Assembly: GCA_001443545.1 (NCBI GenBank)
Contig: LMAD01000007.1
Location: forward strand, 1 to 64,000
Origin: Acidimicrobiaceae bacterium RAAP-2
GTDB taxonomy: Bacteria > Actinomycetota > Acidimicrobiia > Acidimicrobiales > RAAP-2
Length of the DNA: 64,000 bases
Direction of reading: 5' to 3'
A model generated the notes under the pieces. It saw only the letters and a list, made by a program, of their open reading frames with translations, made no database searches and was not told where the DNA came from. The position numbers and the translations under genes are program-made. This document shows positions 8,334 through 16,136 of this stretch, one piece after another (position 1 is the stretch's first letter; the number at the start of each line of letters is the position of its first letter).

Positions 8334-9109
8334 CCCATCGAGTGGGCGCCGCCATCGACGTGAATGATCGAGGCCGTGGTGAGTCGCATCAGCGGTGAGA
8401 GCAGCGCCACCGTGGTGTCGGCCACCGCGCTGGAGTCGTGCACGTCCCAGCCGAGCGGCGCACGCTCGCCCCACGTGTCCTCGAAGTGCGCGAAACCGGG
8501 AATGGACTTCGCCGCGACCGTTCGAATCGGCCCGGCCGCGACCATGTTGACTCGAATGTGATCGGGACCGACTTCGCGGGCCAGGTAGCGGCCGAGCGAT
8601 TCGAGTCCCGCCTTCATGACCCCCATCCAGTCGTAGAGCGGGTAGGCGCGCGACGCGTCGAAGTCGAGTGAGACGACGGAGGCGCCACCGTGGGCCGTGC
8701 TCGCTTGGAGCAGGGGACGAAAGGCTCCGACCAGCGTCGCCAGGGAATACGTCGAGATGTGCATCGCCGTGGCCACGTCTTCGAAGGGGGCGGCAAACAT
8801 GCCCACGCCGAGGCACGACGGCGGCGCGTACCCGATGGCGTGAACGAGGCCGTCGAGGCGACCAAAACGAGCGGTCACTGCTTCGACGGCGTCGGCGACC
8901 TGACCGGGTTCGGTCACGTCGAGTTCGACGACTTCGCCGACATCACCGAGTTTGCGCACGGTGCGCTTGGTGAGCGACAGTCCGCGTCCCGCGCCGGTCA
9001 CGATCACCGAAGCACCTTCGGCCAGCGCACGCTCAGCGATTCGAAAGGCGAGAGAATCGTCAGTTAGCACGCCGGTGATAAGAATTCGGTGATTCGTGAG
9101 CAGGCCCAT
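8330..9109 (-). CDS. fabI: Enoyl-[acyl-carrier-protein] reductase (NADH), InhA-like
   Basis: The 259-residue short-chain dehydrogenase catalyses the last reduction of each FAS-II cycle. It follows mycobacterial InhA closely: ILITGVLTDDSLAFRIAE at the nucleotide site, VVSLDFDASRAYPLYDWMGV with the active-site Phe and Tyr, the catalytic Lys in VMKAGLESL, and RVNMVAAGPIRTVAAKSI. The ATG at 9109 is chosen because homology begins with MGLLTNHRI; the open frame continues upstream without similarity. It is likely leaderless: TACGCT ends 6 nt before the ATG. The other FAS-II genes lie about 40 kb away near 48.3-51.4 kb. Confidence 0.9.
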   Translation of the reverse strand: MGLLTNHRILITGVLTDDSLAFRIAERALAEGASVIVTGAGRGLSLTKRTVRKLGDVGEVVELDVTEPGQVADAVEAVTARFGRLDGLVHAIGYAPPSCLGVGMFAAPFEDVATAMHISTYSLATLVGAFRPLLQASTAHGGASVVSLDFDASRAYPLYDWMGVMKAGLESLGRYLAREVGPDHIRVNMVAAGPIRTVAAKSIPGFAHFEDTWGERAPLGWDVHDSSAVADTTVALLSPLMRLTTASIIHVDGGAHSMG

Positions 9110-9114
9110 GTTGT

Positions 9115-9120
9115 TAGCGT
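9115..9120 (+). promoter_or_regulatory. -10 hexamer for the F420 reductase gene
   Basis: TAGCGT on the plus strand would start transcription near 9127 and give a leader of about 22 nt containing the AAGGA ribosome site at 9136-9140. It overlaps the minus-strand fabI hexamer. Confidence 0.4.
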
Positions 9121-9121
9121 A
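9116..9121 (-). promoter_or_regulatory. Leaderless -10 hexamer for fabI
   Basis: Read on the minus strand, TACGCT ends 6 nt before the fabI ATG at 9109, the spacing expected if transcription starts at the A of ATG. There is no ribosome site. Confidence 0.55.
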
Positions 9122-9148
9122 GTTCCAGCACTTCGAAGGACGGTGACG

Positions 9149-9802
9149 ATGAGCAGCACGATCGGGATTATTGGCGGCACGGGACCGGCGGGACGTGGCG
9201 TGGCCGTTCGTTTGGCGCACGCGGGCTACGACGTGGCCATTGGGTCACGTGACGCGCAACGAGCCGCCGAGGTAGTACACGGTATGGGCGAGTCGGCCAC
9301 GGGGTCAATTCGAGGCGTCGCGAACGAAGACGCGGCGTCGGCGGACGTCGTGATCGTGGCAACGCCCTGGGACTCCGCGATTGTGACCGTGAAGCCACTG
9401 CGCGATCAGCTGTCGGGCAAGGTGGTGATCTCCATGGTGAACGCCCTCGTCCGGGAGGGTCGAGAGCTGGTCCCACTGATCGCGTCACGCGGCTCGATGG
9501 CGACGCAATTGGCGGCCACCTTACCCACGAGTCGAATCGTCGGAGCGTTCCACCACCTGCCGGCGGCCCAGATGGAAGATCTCGAAAGCGGACTCGACGC
9601 CGACGTCGTCATCGTTGGTGACGACCCACAGGCCCTCACGACCGTCGCCGAGCTTGTCGATCACATGTTGGGGCTCCGTGCCGTGATCGCCGGTTCGCTC
9701 TCCCTGGCCGGCGCCGTCGAATCCTTCACGGCGGTGTGCATCTCGATCAACATTCGCCACAAGGTTCACTCCTACGTCAAGTTGGAAGGGTTCTCGCTCT
9801 GA
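9149..9802 (+). CDS. npdG: NADPH-dependent F420 reductase
   Basis: The 217-residue protein interconverts reduced coenzyme F420 and NADPH. The N-terminus is IGIIGGTGPAGRGVAVRLAH, the Rossmann glycine pattern (GGTGxxGxG) typical of F420:NADP oxidoreductases, followed by VAIGSRD with the residues that recognise the NADP 2'-phosphate, and VVIVATPWDSA. The C-terminal half matches the family helical part. The ATG at 9149 has AAGGA 8 nt upstream. The gene is divergent from fabI and its stop overlaps the mshC start by 1 nt, so the two are co-transcribed. It implies that the organism makes F420. Confidence 0.8.
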   Translation: MSSTIGIIGGTGPAGRGVAVRLAHAGYDVAIGSRDAQRAAEVVHGMGESATGSIRGVANEDAASADVVIVATPWDSAIVTVKPLRDQLSGKVVISMVNALVREGRELVPLIASRGSMATQLAATLPTSRIVGAFHHLPAAQMEDLESGLDADVVIVGDDPQALTTVAELVDHMLGLRAVIAGSLSLAGAVESFTAVCISINIRHKVHSYVKLEGFSL

Positions 9803-10923
9803 TGCGCCTGTACGACACGGCCCGGCGCGGCGTATTCCCACTCGAGGTGGGGCCCACCGTGACGATGTACAGCTGTGGGATCACGCCCTACGACGCCGCC
9901 CACCTCGGCCACGCCTACGTCTATCTCACCTTCGACGTGCTCCAGCGAAGGATGCGTGACGCCGGATACAACACGCGCTGCGTGCGCAACGTCACTGACG
10001 TCGACGACGACATCTTGCGCAAGGCACGCGAACTCGGCGTGCACTACCTGGACTTGGCGGCCGAGGAGATGGCCATTTTCGAGCGCGACATGCAGTTGCT
10101 GAACTTGCTGCCGTGTTTTACCGAGCCTCGAGCCACCGGGGCGATCCCCGAGATCCTCACCTTGATCGGAGAGACCTTCGACCAGGGACTGGCGTACGAA
10201 GTCGACGGTTGGGTGTTCTTCGAGGTGGCGAAGTTCCCTCGATTCGGTCAAGTGAGTCACGAGTCGCGAGAGTCGATGATGGAACTCGCCGCCCAGCACG
10301 GTGGGCGGCCCGACGATGCTCGCAAGCGCGATCCCCTGGACTTCGTGCTGTGGCAGCCCTCACTAGGGGACGAGCCGTCCTGGGAGTCGCGCTGGGGCGC
10401 CGGTCGACCCGGCTGGCACATCGAATGCTCGGCGCTCTCGCTTCGGGATTTGGGAGAAACGATCGACGTCCACGGTGGCGGGAGAGACCTCGCCTTTCCC
10501 CACCACGAATGCGAGGCCGCCCAGTCCGAGTCGGTGACTGGCGCACCGTTCGTCAAACACTGGCTGCACGTCGGATTAGTCGGTCTGGACGGAACCAAGA
10601 TGTCCAAATCACTTGGGAACCTCGTATTCGTATCGGACCTGGTTCGTCGGGCCGATGCGAGTTCCGTGCGCCTCGCCCTGCTCGACCAGCACTATCGAAC
10701 GGACTGGGAGTGGCGTGACGAGTTGCTACTGCGCGCTCAGTCGCGTCTGGCCACGTGGGAATCAACGCTCACCGCAGGCCGGCCTAGTTCACTCATCGAC
10801 GACGTGCGCGCAGCCCTGGACGATGATTTGAACACCCCCGCCGCCCTGGATCTCGTGGACGAAGCAGCGCACGCCGGGTACAACGTCGCACCGGCCGCTA
10901 CGTTGCTCGGCGTTACGCTGTAG
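9802..10923 (+). CDS. mshC: L-cysteine:1D-myo-inositol 2-amino-2-deoxy-alpha-D-glucopyranoside ligase (MshC)
   Basis: MshC joins cysteine to GlcN-inositol in an ATP-dependent step of mycothiol synthesis. The 373-residue protein descends from cysteinyl-tRNA synthetase but carries the MshC form of the first motif, MYSCGITPYDAAHLGHAYVY (residues about 22-41), where CysS has CGPTVYDxxHIGxAR. It also has the MshC-type RPGWHIECSAL with zinc ligand Cys, FPHHE and KMSKS (about 266-270) within GLVGLDGTKMSKSLGNLVFVS. The C-terminal domain is shorter than in typical MshC or CysS. The ATG overlaps the preceding TGA by one base. A tRNA-charging role cannot be fully excluded but motif details favour MshC, and mshD is also in this window. 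Confidence 0.85.
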   Translation: MRLYDTARRGVFPLEVGPTVTMYSCGITPYDAAHLGHAYVYLTFDVLQRRMRDAGYNTRCVRNVTDVDDDILRKARELGVHYLDLAAEEMAIFERDMQLLNLLPCFTEPRATGAIPEILTLIGETFDQGLAYEVDGWVFFEVAKFPRFGQVSHESRESMMELAAQHGGRPDDARKRDPLDFVLWQPSLGDEPSWESRWGAGRPGWHIECSALSLRDLGETIDVHGGGRDLAFPHHECEAAQSESVTGAPFVKHWLHVGLVGLDGTKMSKSLGNLVFVSDLVRRADASSVRLALLDQHYRTDWEWRDELLLRAQSRLATWESTLTAGRPSSLIDDVRAALDDDLNTPAALDLVDEAAHAGYNVAPAATLLGVTL

Positions 10924-10939
10924 TCAAAGAAAGGGACTT

Positions 10940-12922
10940 ATGTCGGATCTGTCGGTGCGATTGCCGGATGGAACAACCCGTACCCTTCCGTTGGGAACAA
11001 CGGCGAGCGACCTGGCCTCCGCGATCGGTCGAAGACTGGCCAAGGACGCCTTGGCCGCGGAGGTTAATGGGCAGCTGACGGACCTCTCGACGCCGTTGCC
11101 TGACGGGGCCACGGTGGCGATCATCACTCCCGCGAGCGACGCCGGGCGAGAGATTCTTCGCCATTCAACGGCTCACGTCTTAGCCCAGGCCGTGACGCGG
11201 TTGTGGCCCGGTGCGCACTACGCGATCGGGCCGGCGATCGAGAACGGGTTCTACTACGACTTTGAGCTGCCGGGTGACGCTCACTTCACGGATGATGACC
11301 TCGCGGTCATCGAGGGAGCGATGCGCGCAATCATCGCCGAAGATCAGCCCTTCACCCGTTCGGAGCATTCGATCGACGACGGTCTCGAACTGTTTAAAGA
11401 TCAACCGTTCAAGGTCGAGATAATCCGCGGCGTGGCGACCGGCACCGCCGCCGAGGAGGACTTGGACGAGGTGGCCAGCCTGTCGATGGTGTCGGCGTAC
11501 GCCAACTCGGGCGGATTCGTCGACCTCTGTCGTGGTCCCCACGTCCCGTCGACGCAACGACTTGGCCACTTCAAACTCATGCGAGTGGCGGGGGCGTACT
11601 GGCGTGGAGATGAGAATCGGCCGCAACTGCAACGGATTTACGGCACGGCCTGGGAGTCTGAAGCCGCGCTGGAGGCACACCTCCACCAGTTGGCCGAGGC
11701 GGAGAAGCGTGACCACCGTCGGCTGGCGACCGAGCTCGACCTGCTGAGCTTTCCATCCGAGCTCGGTGGTGGTCTCGCCGTCTGGCATCCGCGCGGCGGC
11801 ATCATTCGCAAAGAGATGGAGGACTACTCGCGAGCGCGCCACCTCGACGGTGGGTACGAGTTCGTCGTGACGCCGCACTTGACGAATAAGCGCCTCTACG
11901 AGACCTCCGGCCACCTGAGTTTCTACAAGGACGGCATGTACCCGCCCATGGAACTCGACAACGGTACGTACTACATGAAGCCGATGAACTGTCCGATGCA
12001 CTGTCTCATCTACAAGAGCCGGGCCCGCAGTTATCGCGAACTACCGTTACGACTCTTCGAGTTGGGCACCGTCTATCGCTACGAACGTGCAGGCACCCTG
12101 CACGGGCTGATGCGAATCCGGGGCTTCACCCAGGACGACAGTCACATCTACTGCACCGAAGACCAGCTCCAAGACGAGATTGCGTCGCTCCTAGAGTTCG
12201 TGATGAGCGTGCTCCGCGCCTTCGGATTCACCGAGTTCACGGCCAACCTTTCGACGAAGGACCCGAAGAAGTACGTCGGCTCGGACGAGATTTGGGATAA
12301 GAGTACCGAGGCGCTGCGACTGGCCCTCGAGAAGTTCGGCCTACCCTTCCAGGTCAAGAAGGGCGACGCCGCGTTCTACGGTCCCAAAATCGACATCGAC
12401 GTGCGTGACGCCATCGGCCGGACCTGGCAGTTGAGCACGATCCAGTGCGACTTCAACCACCCCGATCGCTTCGACCTGGAATACGTGGGTGCCGACAACC
12501 AACGGCATCGTCCAATCATGTTGCACCGAGCGCTGTTCGGATCAATCGAGCGATTCTTCGGGGTGTTGCTTGAGCACTACGCCGGCAACCTACCGACCTG
12601 GCTGGCGCCCGAACAGGTGCGCGTGCTGGGTGTGCGCGACGCCCACGACGAGTACGCCCACGAGGTGGCGCGAGCGTTGCGAGTTCGTGGCGCGAGGGCG
12701 GTGGTCGAGGAGGCCACCGAACCGCTCGGGGCGCGGATCCGGCGGGCCAAAATGGAGAAAATTCCCTACATCCTGGTCGTGGGCGACGAGGATGTGGCGG
12801 CTCGTACCGTTGGCGTGAACGCTCGGGGTTCCAATGAACCGGATCGAGCGGTGGCACTCGAGGACTTCGCTCGATCCTTGAGCGAACAGATTCAAGCCCA
12901 CGGCGCGCCCGAGGACCGCTGA
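10940..12922 (+). CDS. thrS: Threonyl-tRNA synthetase
   Basis: The 660-residue class II synthetase has an N-terminal TGS domain (about residues 1-60), the HxxxH editing domain beginning near HSTAHVLAQAVTRLWP, and the catalytic core with zinc ligands in NCPMHCLIYKSRARSYRELP and motif 2 RYERAGTLHGLMRIRGFTQD. The C-terminal anticodon domain ends near LSEQIQ. Length is normal for bacterial ThrRS. AAAGGG stands before the ATG. The following HIT gene begins directly after its stop, and the order thrS-HIT-pgsA-patA-pimA is as in mycobacteria. Confidence 0.95.
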   Translation: MSDLSVRLPDGTTRTLPLGTTASDLASAIGRRLAKDALAAEVNGQLTDLSTPLPDGATVAIITPASDAGREILRHSTAHVLAQAVTRLWPGAHYAIGPAIENGFYYDFELPGDAHFTDDDLAVIEGAMRAIIAEDQPFTRSEHSIDDGLELFKDQPFKVEIIRGVATGTAAEEDLDEVASLSMVSAYANSGGFVDLCRGPHVPSTQRLGHFKLMRVAGAYWRGDENRPQLQRIYGTAWESEAALEAHLHQLAEAEKRDHRRLATELDLLSFPSELGGGLAVWHPRGGIIRKEMEDYSRARHLDGGYEFVVTPHLTNKRLYETSGHLSFYKDGMYPPMELDNGTYYMKPMNCPMHCLIYKSRARSYRELPLRLFELGTVYRYERAGTLHGLMRIRGFTQDDSHIYCTEDQLQDEIASLLEFVMSVLRAFGFTEFTANLSTKDPKKYVGSDEIWDKSTEALRLALEKFGLPFQVKKGDAAFYGPKIDIDVRDAIGRTWQLSTIQCDFNHPDRFDLEYVGADNQRHRPIMLHRALFGSIERFFGVLLEHYAGNLPTWLAPEQVRVLGVRDAHDEYAHEVARALRVRGARAVVEEATEPLGARIRRAKMEKIPYILVVGDEDVAARTVGVNARGSNEPDRAVALEDFARSLSEQIQAHGAPEDR

Positions 12923-13435
12923 GTGCCACTCGAACGGTTCTCCGCAGCCTGGCGTGAGCAGTACGTCAGTGGCGACGACGTGGCCGACAACGCTCGCGAC
13001 GAGGGCGCGTGCGTGTTTTGCGTGTTGGCTGAGCAGTCGGTCGATCGCGAGACGGGGGTGCTCTGGCGGGGGAGCGACACGTTCGTGGTGCTCAACGCCT
13101 TCCCCTATGGTTCAGGTCACCTTTTGGTGTTGCCGCGTCGACACCTCAGCGGTTTGGTGGACCTCAACGATGAGGAGTACCTCAATTTCAGCTTGGCCAT
13201 TCGCCGCACCGCGCGGGCGTTGGAGCGCGCCTACGGCGCGGAAGGGATGAACGTCGGTATGAACCTTGGTCAGGCGGCGGGCGCTGGAATCCCCAAGCAC
13301 CTGCACGCGCACGTGCTGCCCCGGTGGAATGGGGACACGAATTTCATGACCACGATTGGCGAAGTTCGGGTTCTACCCGAATCGCTCGCTTCGACCTGGA
13401 ACAAGGTTCATCCGTACATGGAAGACGAAGCGTGA
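12923..13435 (+). CDS. HIT-family nucleotide hydrolase/phosphorylase
   Basis: The 170-residue protein carries the histidine triad HLHAHVLPRW (H-x-H-x-H-xx) near residue 130, preceded by FVVLNAFPYGSGHLLVLPRRH and two Cys in CVFCVL that may bind zinc. The closest known type is the actinobacterial HIT protein next to pgsA (Rv2613c-like), described as an Ap4A phosphorylase. The GTG start follows the thrS stop with no gap, so translation is coupled. It ends about 40 nt before pgsA, which seems to have its own promoter. Confidence 0.8.
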   Translation: MPLERFSAAWREQYVSGDDVADNARDEGACVFCVLAEQSVDRETGVLWRGSDTFVVLNAFPYGSGHLLVLPRRHLSGLVDLNDEEYLNFSLAIRRTARALERAYGAEGMNVGMNLGQAAGAGIPKHLHAHVLPRWNGDTNFMTTIGEVRVLPESLASTWNKVHPYMEDEA

Positions 13436-13448
13436 GGCCCGACCCCGC

Positions 13449-13454
13449 TAGAAT
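13449..13454 (+). promoter_or_regulatory. -10 hexamer for pgsA
   Basis: TAGAAT in the context CGCTAGAATTG gives a short leader (about 17 nt) that contains the GGGGGA ribosome site of pgsA. A nearly identical GCTAGAATTG precedes rpsA. Confidence 0.4.
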
Positions 13455-13477
13455 TGTGGAAACGGTCCGGGGGATCA

Positions 13478-14143
13478 ATGTTCGATGGCAATTTCCGTAA
13501 ATCGGTAGACGCCACCACGGCGCCCGTGGGTCGATGGCTGGTCCGTCGTGGGGTCTCGGCCGACGTGCTGACTGGTTCGGGACTCGTCTTCGCGGCGCTG
13601 ACGGCGTGGGCGATTGGCGTGGGTTATCACTACGTCGCGATCCTGCTGCTCGCGGCGACCGGCTTCCACGACATGCTCGACGGCGCCGTGGCCAAGGCCT
13701 CGCACCGGGCGAGTCAGCGGGGGAGTTTCTTTGACTCCGTGATTGATCGAGTCTCCGATGCCTTCCTGCTCGGCGGCGTCGCCTACTACCTGACGGCTCA
13801 CCAGCGCGGGCAGCTCGTGCTGCTGCCGTTCGCCATCATGACCACGACGTTCCTGATCTCCTACCAGCGATCGAAGGCGGAGAGCCTCGGTCTGTCCGCC
13901 AAGGGCGGACTGATGGAGCGCGCCGAACGGATGATCCTGTTGGGTGTGGGCCTCCTGGCGACACAGATCTTCGTTCCGGTCCTGTGGCTCATGTTGGTGC
14001 TGACCGCGATGACTGCCGTCGGGCGTTTCCTGCGGGTGTGGCGCGTGGCCGCCCGACCGGAGCCGCTTCGCCGACCCGTTACCCGGCCCCATCGCAACGT
14101 CGGACGAACGAGGCGGGCGTTGACTCGGGCGTCGCGCCATTGA
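13478..14143 (+). CDS. pgsA: CDP-alcohol phosphatidyltransferase, probably phosphatidylinositol(-phosphate) synthase
   Basis: The 221-residue membrane enzyme has five or six helices and the CDP-alcohol phosphotransferase motif as DMLDGAVAKASHRASQRGSF followed by FDSVID, fitting DxxDGxxA(R)x8GxxxDxxxD with Lys in place of the usual Arg. The family transfers a phosphatidyl group from CDP-diacylglycerol to an alcohol. The position directly before patA and pimA, as in mycobacteria, argues for inositol phosphate as acceptor. The start at 13478 is set by GGGGGA 4-9 nt upstream; the longer frame from 13454 has no such site. Confidence 0.8.
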   Translation: MFDGNFRKSVDATTAPVGRWLVRRGVSADVLTGSGLVFAALTAWAIGVGYHYVAILLLAATGFHDMLDGAVAKASHRASQRGSFFDSVIDRVSDAFLLGGVAYYLTAHQRGQLVLLPFAIMTTTFLISYQRSKAESLGLSAKGGLMERAERMILLGVGLLATQIFVPVLWLMLVLTAMTAVGRFLRVWRVAARPEPLRRPVTRPHRNVGRTRRALTRASRH

Positions 14144-14145
14144 GC

Positions 14146-15024
14146 GTGGCGGGGCGAGCGCGCGTCGCGACGTTCCGGTTTCTTGGCGCACTGATTGAGC
14201 GGGTGCCCGAGTCGTTGGCCGTGGCGGCCGCCCGACGAATCGGTCGTTCGATCCCCGCCAAGGATTCTCGGCGGCACTTGGCCGCCAACCTGCGCCGCGC
14301 GCTGGGCGGTTCGATTGACCTCGACCCAGAATTGATCGATCGCTACGTCGAACGCGCCTTGGCGAGTTACGGCCAGTATTGGGCGGAGGGCGCGAAGTTG
14401 CCGGCGCTCTCAGCGACGACGATCACCGATCGATTCCAAATCTCGGAAGGTCGGGGGTACCTCGATGCGGCGTACGCCGCGGGAGCCGGCGTGGTCGTCG
14501 CGTTGCCCCACGTGGGCAGCTGGGAGTGGGGTGGCGCGCTGTTGGCCCAGATCGGCATGCCGATGACGGCGGTCGCGGAAGCGCTCGAGCCACCCGCGCT
14601 CTTCGAGTGGTTCAAATCGAAACGCGAGAGCATCGGAATCACGATCGAGCCCCTGGATTCACACGCGGGGACGGTCCTGCTCGACACCCTTCGTCGAGGA
14701 GGGGTGGTCGGCCTGCTGTGCGATCGTGACTTGGTCGGTAACGGCATACCGGTCGAATTCTTCGGTGAGCGGGTCACATTTCCCGCGGGCCCGGCGACAC
14801 TGGCGCTGCGCACCGGGGCGGCGCTCGTCGCCGCGGCGTGCTACGCCGGCCCTGGTCGAGACCACTTCGCGGTCATCACACCGCCGATTCCCGCCGAACG
14901 GCTCGGACGGTTGCGCGACGACGTGGCCCGAGTGACCCAGTCAATCGCGAAGGAACTAGAAGGGTTGATCCGTCGCGCACCCGAGCAGTGGCACGTCTTG
15001 CAGCCGCGATTCGAAACCCCGTGA
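14146..15024 (+). CDS. patA: Phosphatidylinositol mannoside acyltransferase (LpxL-type fold)
   Basis: The 292-residue protein belongs to the lipid A acyltransferase-like family. It has the HxxxxE catalytic pair in VVALPHVGSWEWGGALLAQIG, a second conserved block GGVVGLLCDRDLVGNGIPVEFFG with FPAGPATLALRTGA, and one N-terminal membrane-association helix. In mycobacteria the protein at this locus acylates the mannose of PIM1/PIM2 at the inner membrane. A TTG at 14140 overlapping the pgsA stop is an alternative start; GTG at 14146 is used here. pimA follows with a 4-nt GTGA overlap. Confidence 0.8.
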   Translation: MAGRARVATFRFLGALIERVPESLAVAAARRIGRSIPAKDSRRHLAANLRRALGGSIDLDPELIDRYVERALASYGQYWAEGAKLPALSATTITDRFQISEGRGYLDAAYAAGAGVVVALPHVGSWEWGGALLAQIGMPMTAVAEALEPPALFEWFKSKRESIGITIEPLDSHAGTVLLDTLRRGGVVGLLCDRDLVGNGIPVEFFGERVTFPAGPATLALRTGAALVAAACYAGPGRDHFAVITPPIPAERLGRLRDDVARVTQSIAKELEGLIRRAPEQWHVLQPRFETP

Positions 15025-16127
15025 CGCGACGACGCGTCGTACTCGTCTCGCCCTATGCGTTGAGTGTGTTCGGCGGCGTCCAGGAACAGGCGCTGTCGAT
15101 GAGCCGCGAGCTCGCGCGCCGCGATTACGAGGTGGACCTGGTCGCACCGGACTCTCGGGACACCCGTGACTACGACACGCCCGCGACGGTCCATCGATTT
15201 GGACGACTCCTTTCGCTGCCCGCGAACGGGTCACGGGCACCGTTGACGTTGTCGCCGATGGCGGGTCGTCAGCTCGCCGACCTGGTCGTACGTCGAGCAC
15301 CCGACGTCGTGCACCTGCACGAGCCGTTCGCACCGTTGTTGGGCTGGTCGGCGCTCCGGGCCCACGTGGCCCCGACGGTCGGGACCTTCCACCGCAGCGG
15401 CAACGGTCCCGCCACGGTGCTGACCGGGCCGCTCCTGCGACGGCTGGCTTCACACCTTGACGTCACGGTCGCGGTGAGCCCGGCGGCGGCGGCGACGATG
15501 GGTCGTGCGGCCGACGTCACGCCCGAGGTGCTGTTCAACGGCTTCGAGGTGGAACGCTTCGTCGAGTTCGCGCGAGTCGTTCCCACGACGCCAACGGTGC
15601 TCGTCGTGGGGCGTCTCGAGGAGCGCAAGGGGGTCGCCATCGCCATCGAGGCCGTTCGCCAACACAACGCCCGCGGTGCCGAGCGCTGGCGGTTGGTCGT
15701 GCTGGGTGACGGTCCCGAGCGAACCAGATTGAAAGCGCTAGCCGGATTAGATGGCGACTGTCAGTTCGTGGGGGCGCCGAGCGACGACGAGAAGCGTGCC
15801 TGGATGCGCCGGGCCTCGGTCATCGTCGCCCCGGCGCTGCGCGGTGAGAGTTTCGGCCTGGTACTGCTCGAGTCCATGGCGAGTGAGGTTCCGTTGGTCG
15901 CCAGTGACATCGTGGGCTATCGAGAGGCGGCGGGTGGACACGCCGTACTGGTGGCGCCCGGTGACCCGCACGCGTTGGAGGTGGGTATCGAGGTCGCGTT
16001 GCGGCACGATCGACAGGACCTCGACGCGGCGCGCGAGCACGCGTCGCGCTGGTCGATGCACCACCTGGTTGACGAGTACGAGCAACGCTACGTGCAGGCT
16101 CGCCACCGCTACGAACGCGCACGGTAG
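15021..16127 (+). CDS. pimA: GT4 glycosyltransferase, probably phosphatidylinositol alpha-mannosyltransferase PimA
   Basis: The 368-residue GT-B enzyme begins RRVVLVSPYALSVFGGVQEQ, matching the GDP-mannose/acceptor face of PimA (SPYxxxxPGGVQ), with DVVHLHEPFAPLLGWSAL and the C-terminal nucleotide-sugar block RGESFGLVLLESMASEVPLV (E-x7-E motif). PimA adds the first mannose to phosphatidylinositol on the cytoplasmic membrane face. The GTG at 15021 overlaps the patA stop by 4 nt; the frame extends far upstream but without similarity. The pgsA-patA-pimA set is a complete start to PIM synthesis. Confidence 0.85.
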   Translation: MTRRRVVLVSPYALSVFGGVQEQALSMSRELARRDYEVDLVAPDSRDTRDYDTPATVHRFGRLLSLPANGSRAPLTLSPMAGRQLADLVVRRAPDVVHLHEPFAPLLGWSALRAHVAPTVGTFHRSGNGPATVLTGPLLRRLASHLDVTVAVSPAAAATMGRAADVTPEVLFNGFEVERFVEFARVVPTTPTVLVVGRLEERKGVAIAIEAVRQHNARGAERWRLVVLGDGPERTRLKALAGLDGDCQFVGAPSDDEKRAWMRRASVIVAPALRGESFGLVLLESMASEVPLVASDIVGYREAAGGHAVLVAPGDPHALEVGIEVALRHDRQDLDAAREHASRWSMHHLVDEYEQRYVQARHRYERAR

Positions 16128-16130
16128 CCT
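16125..16130 (+). promoter_or_regulatory. Leaderless -10 hexamer for the M48-like gene
   Basis: TAGCCT ends exactly 6 nt before the ATG at 16137. It lies over the pimA stop codon. Confidence 0.5.
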
Positions 16131-16136
16131 AGAGGG

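Noticed and set aside
9802..10923. Cysteinyl-tRNA synthetase reading for the mshC gene
   Set aside because: The first motif is CGITPYD rather than CGPTVYD, and the flanking blocks match MshC; mshD is also present.
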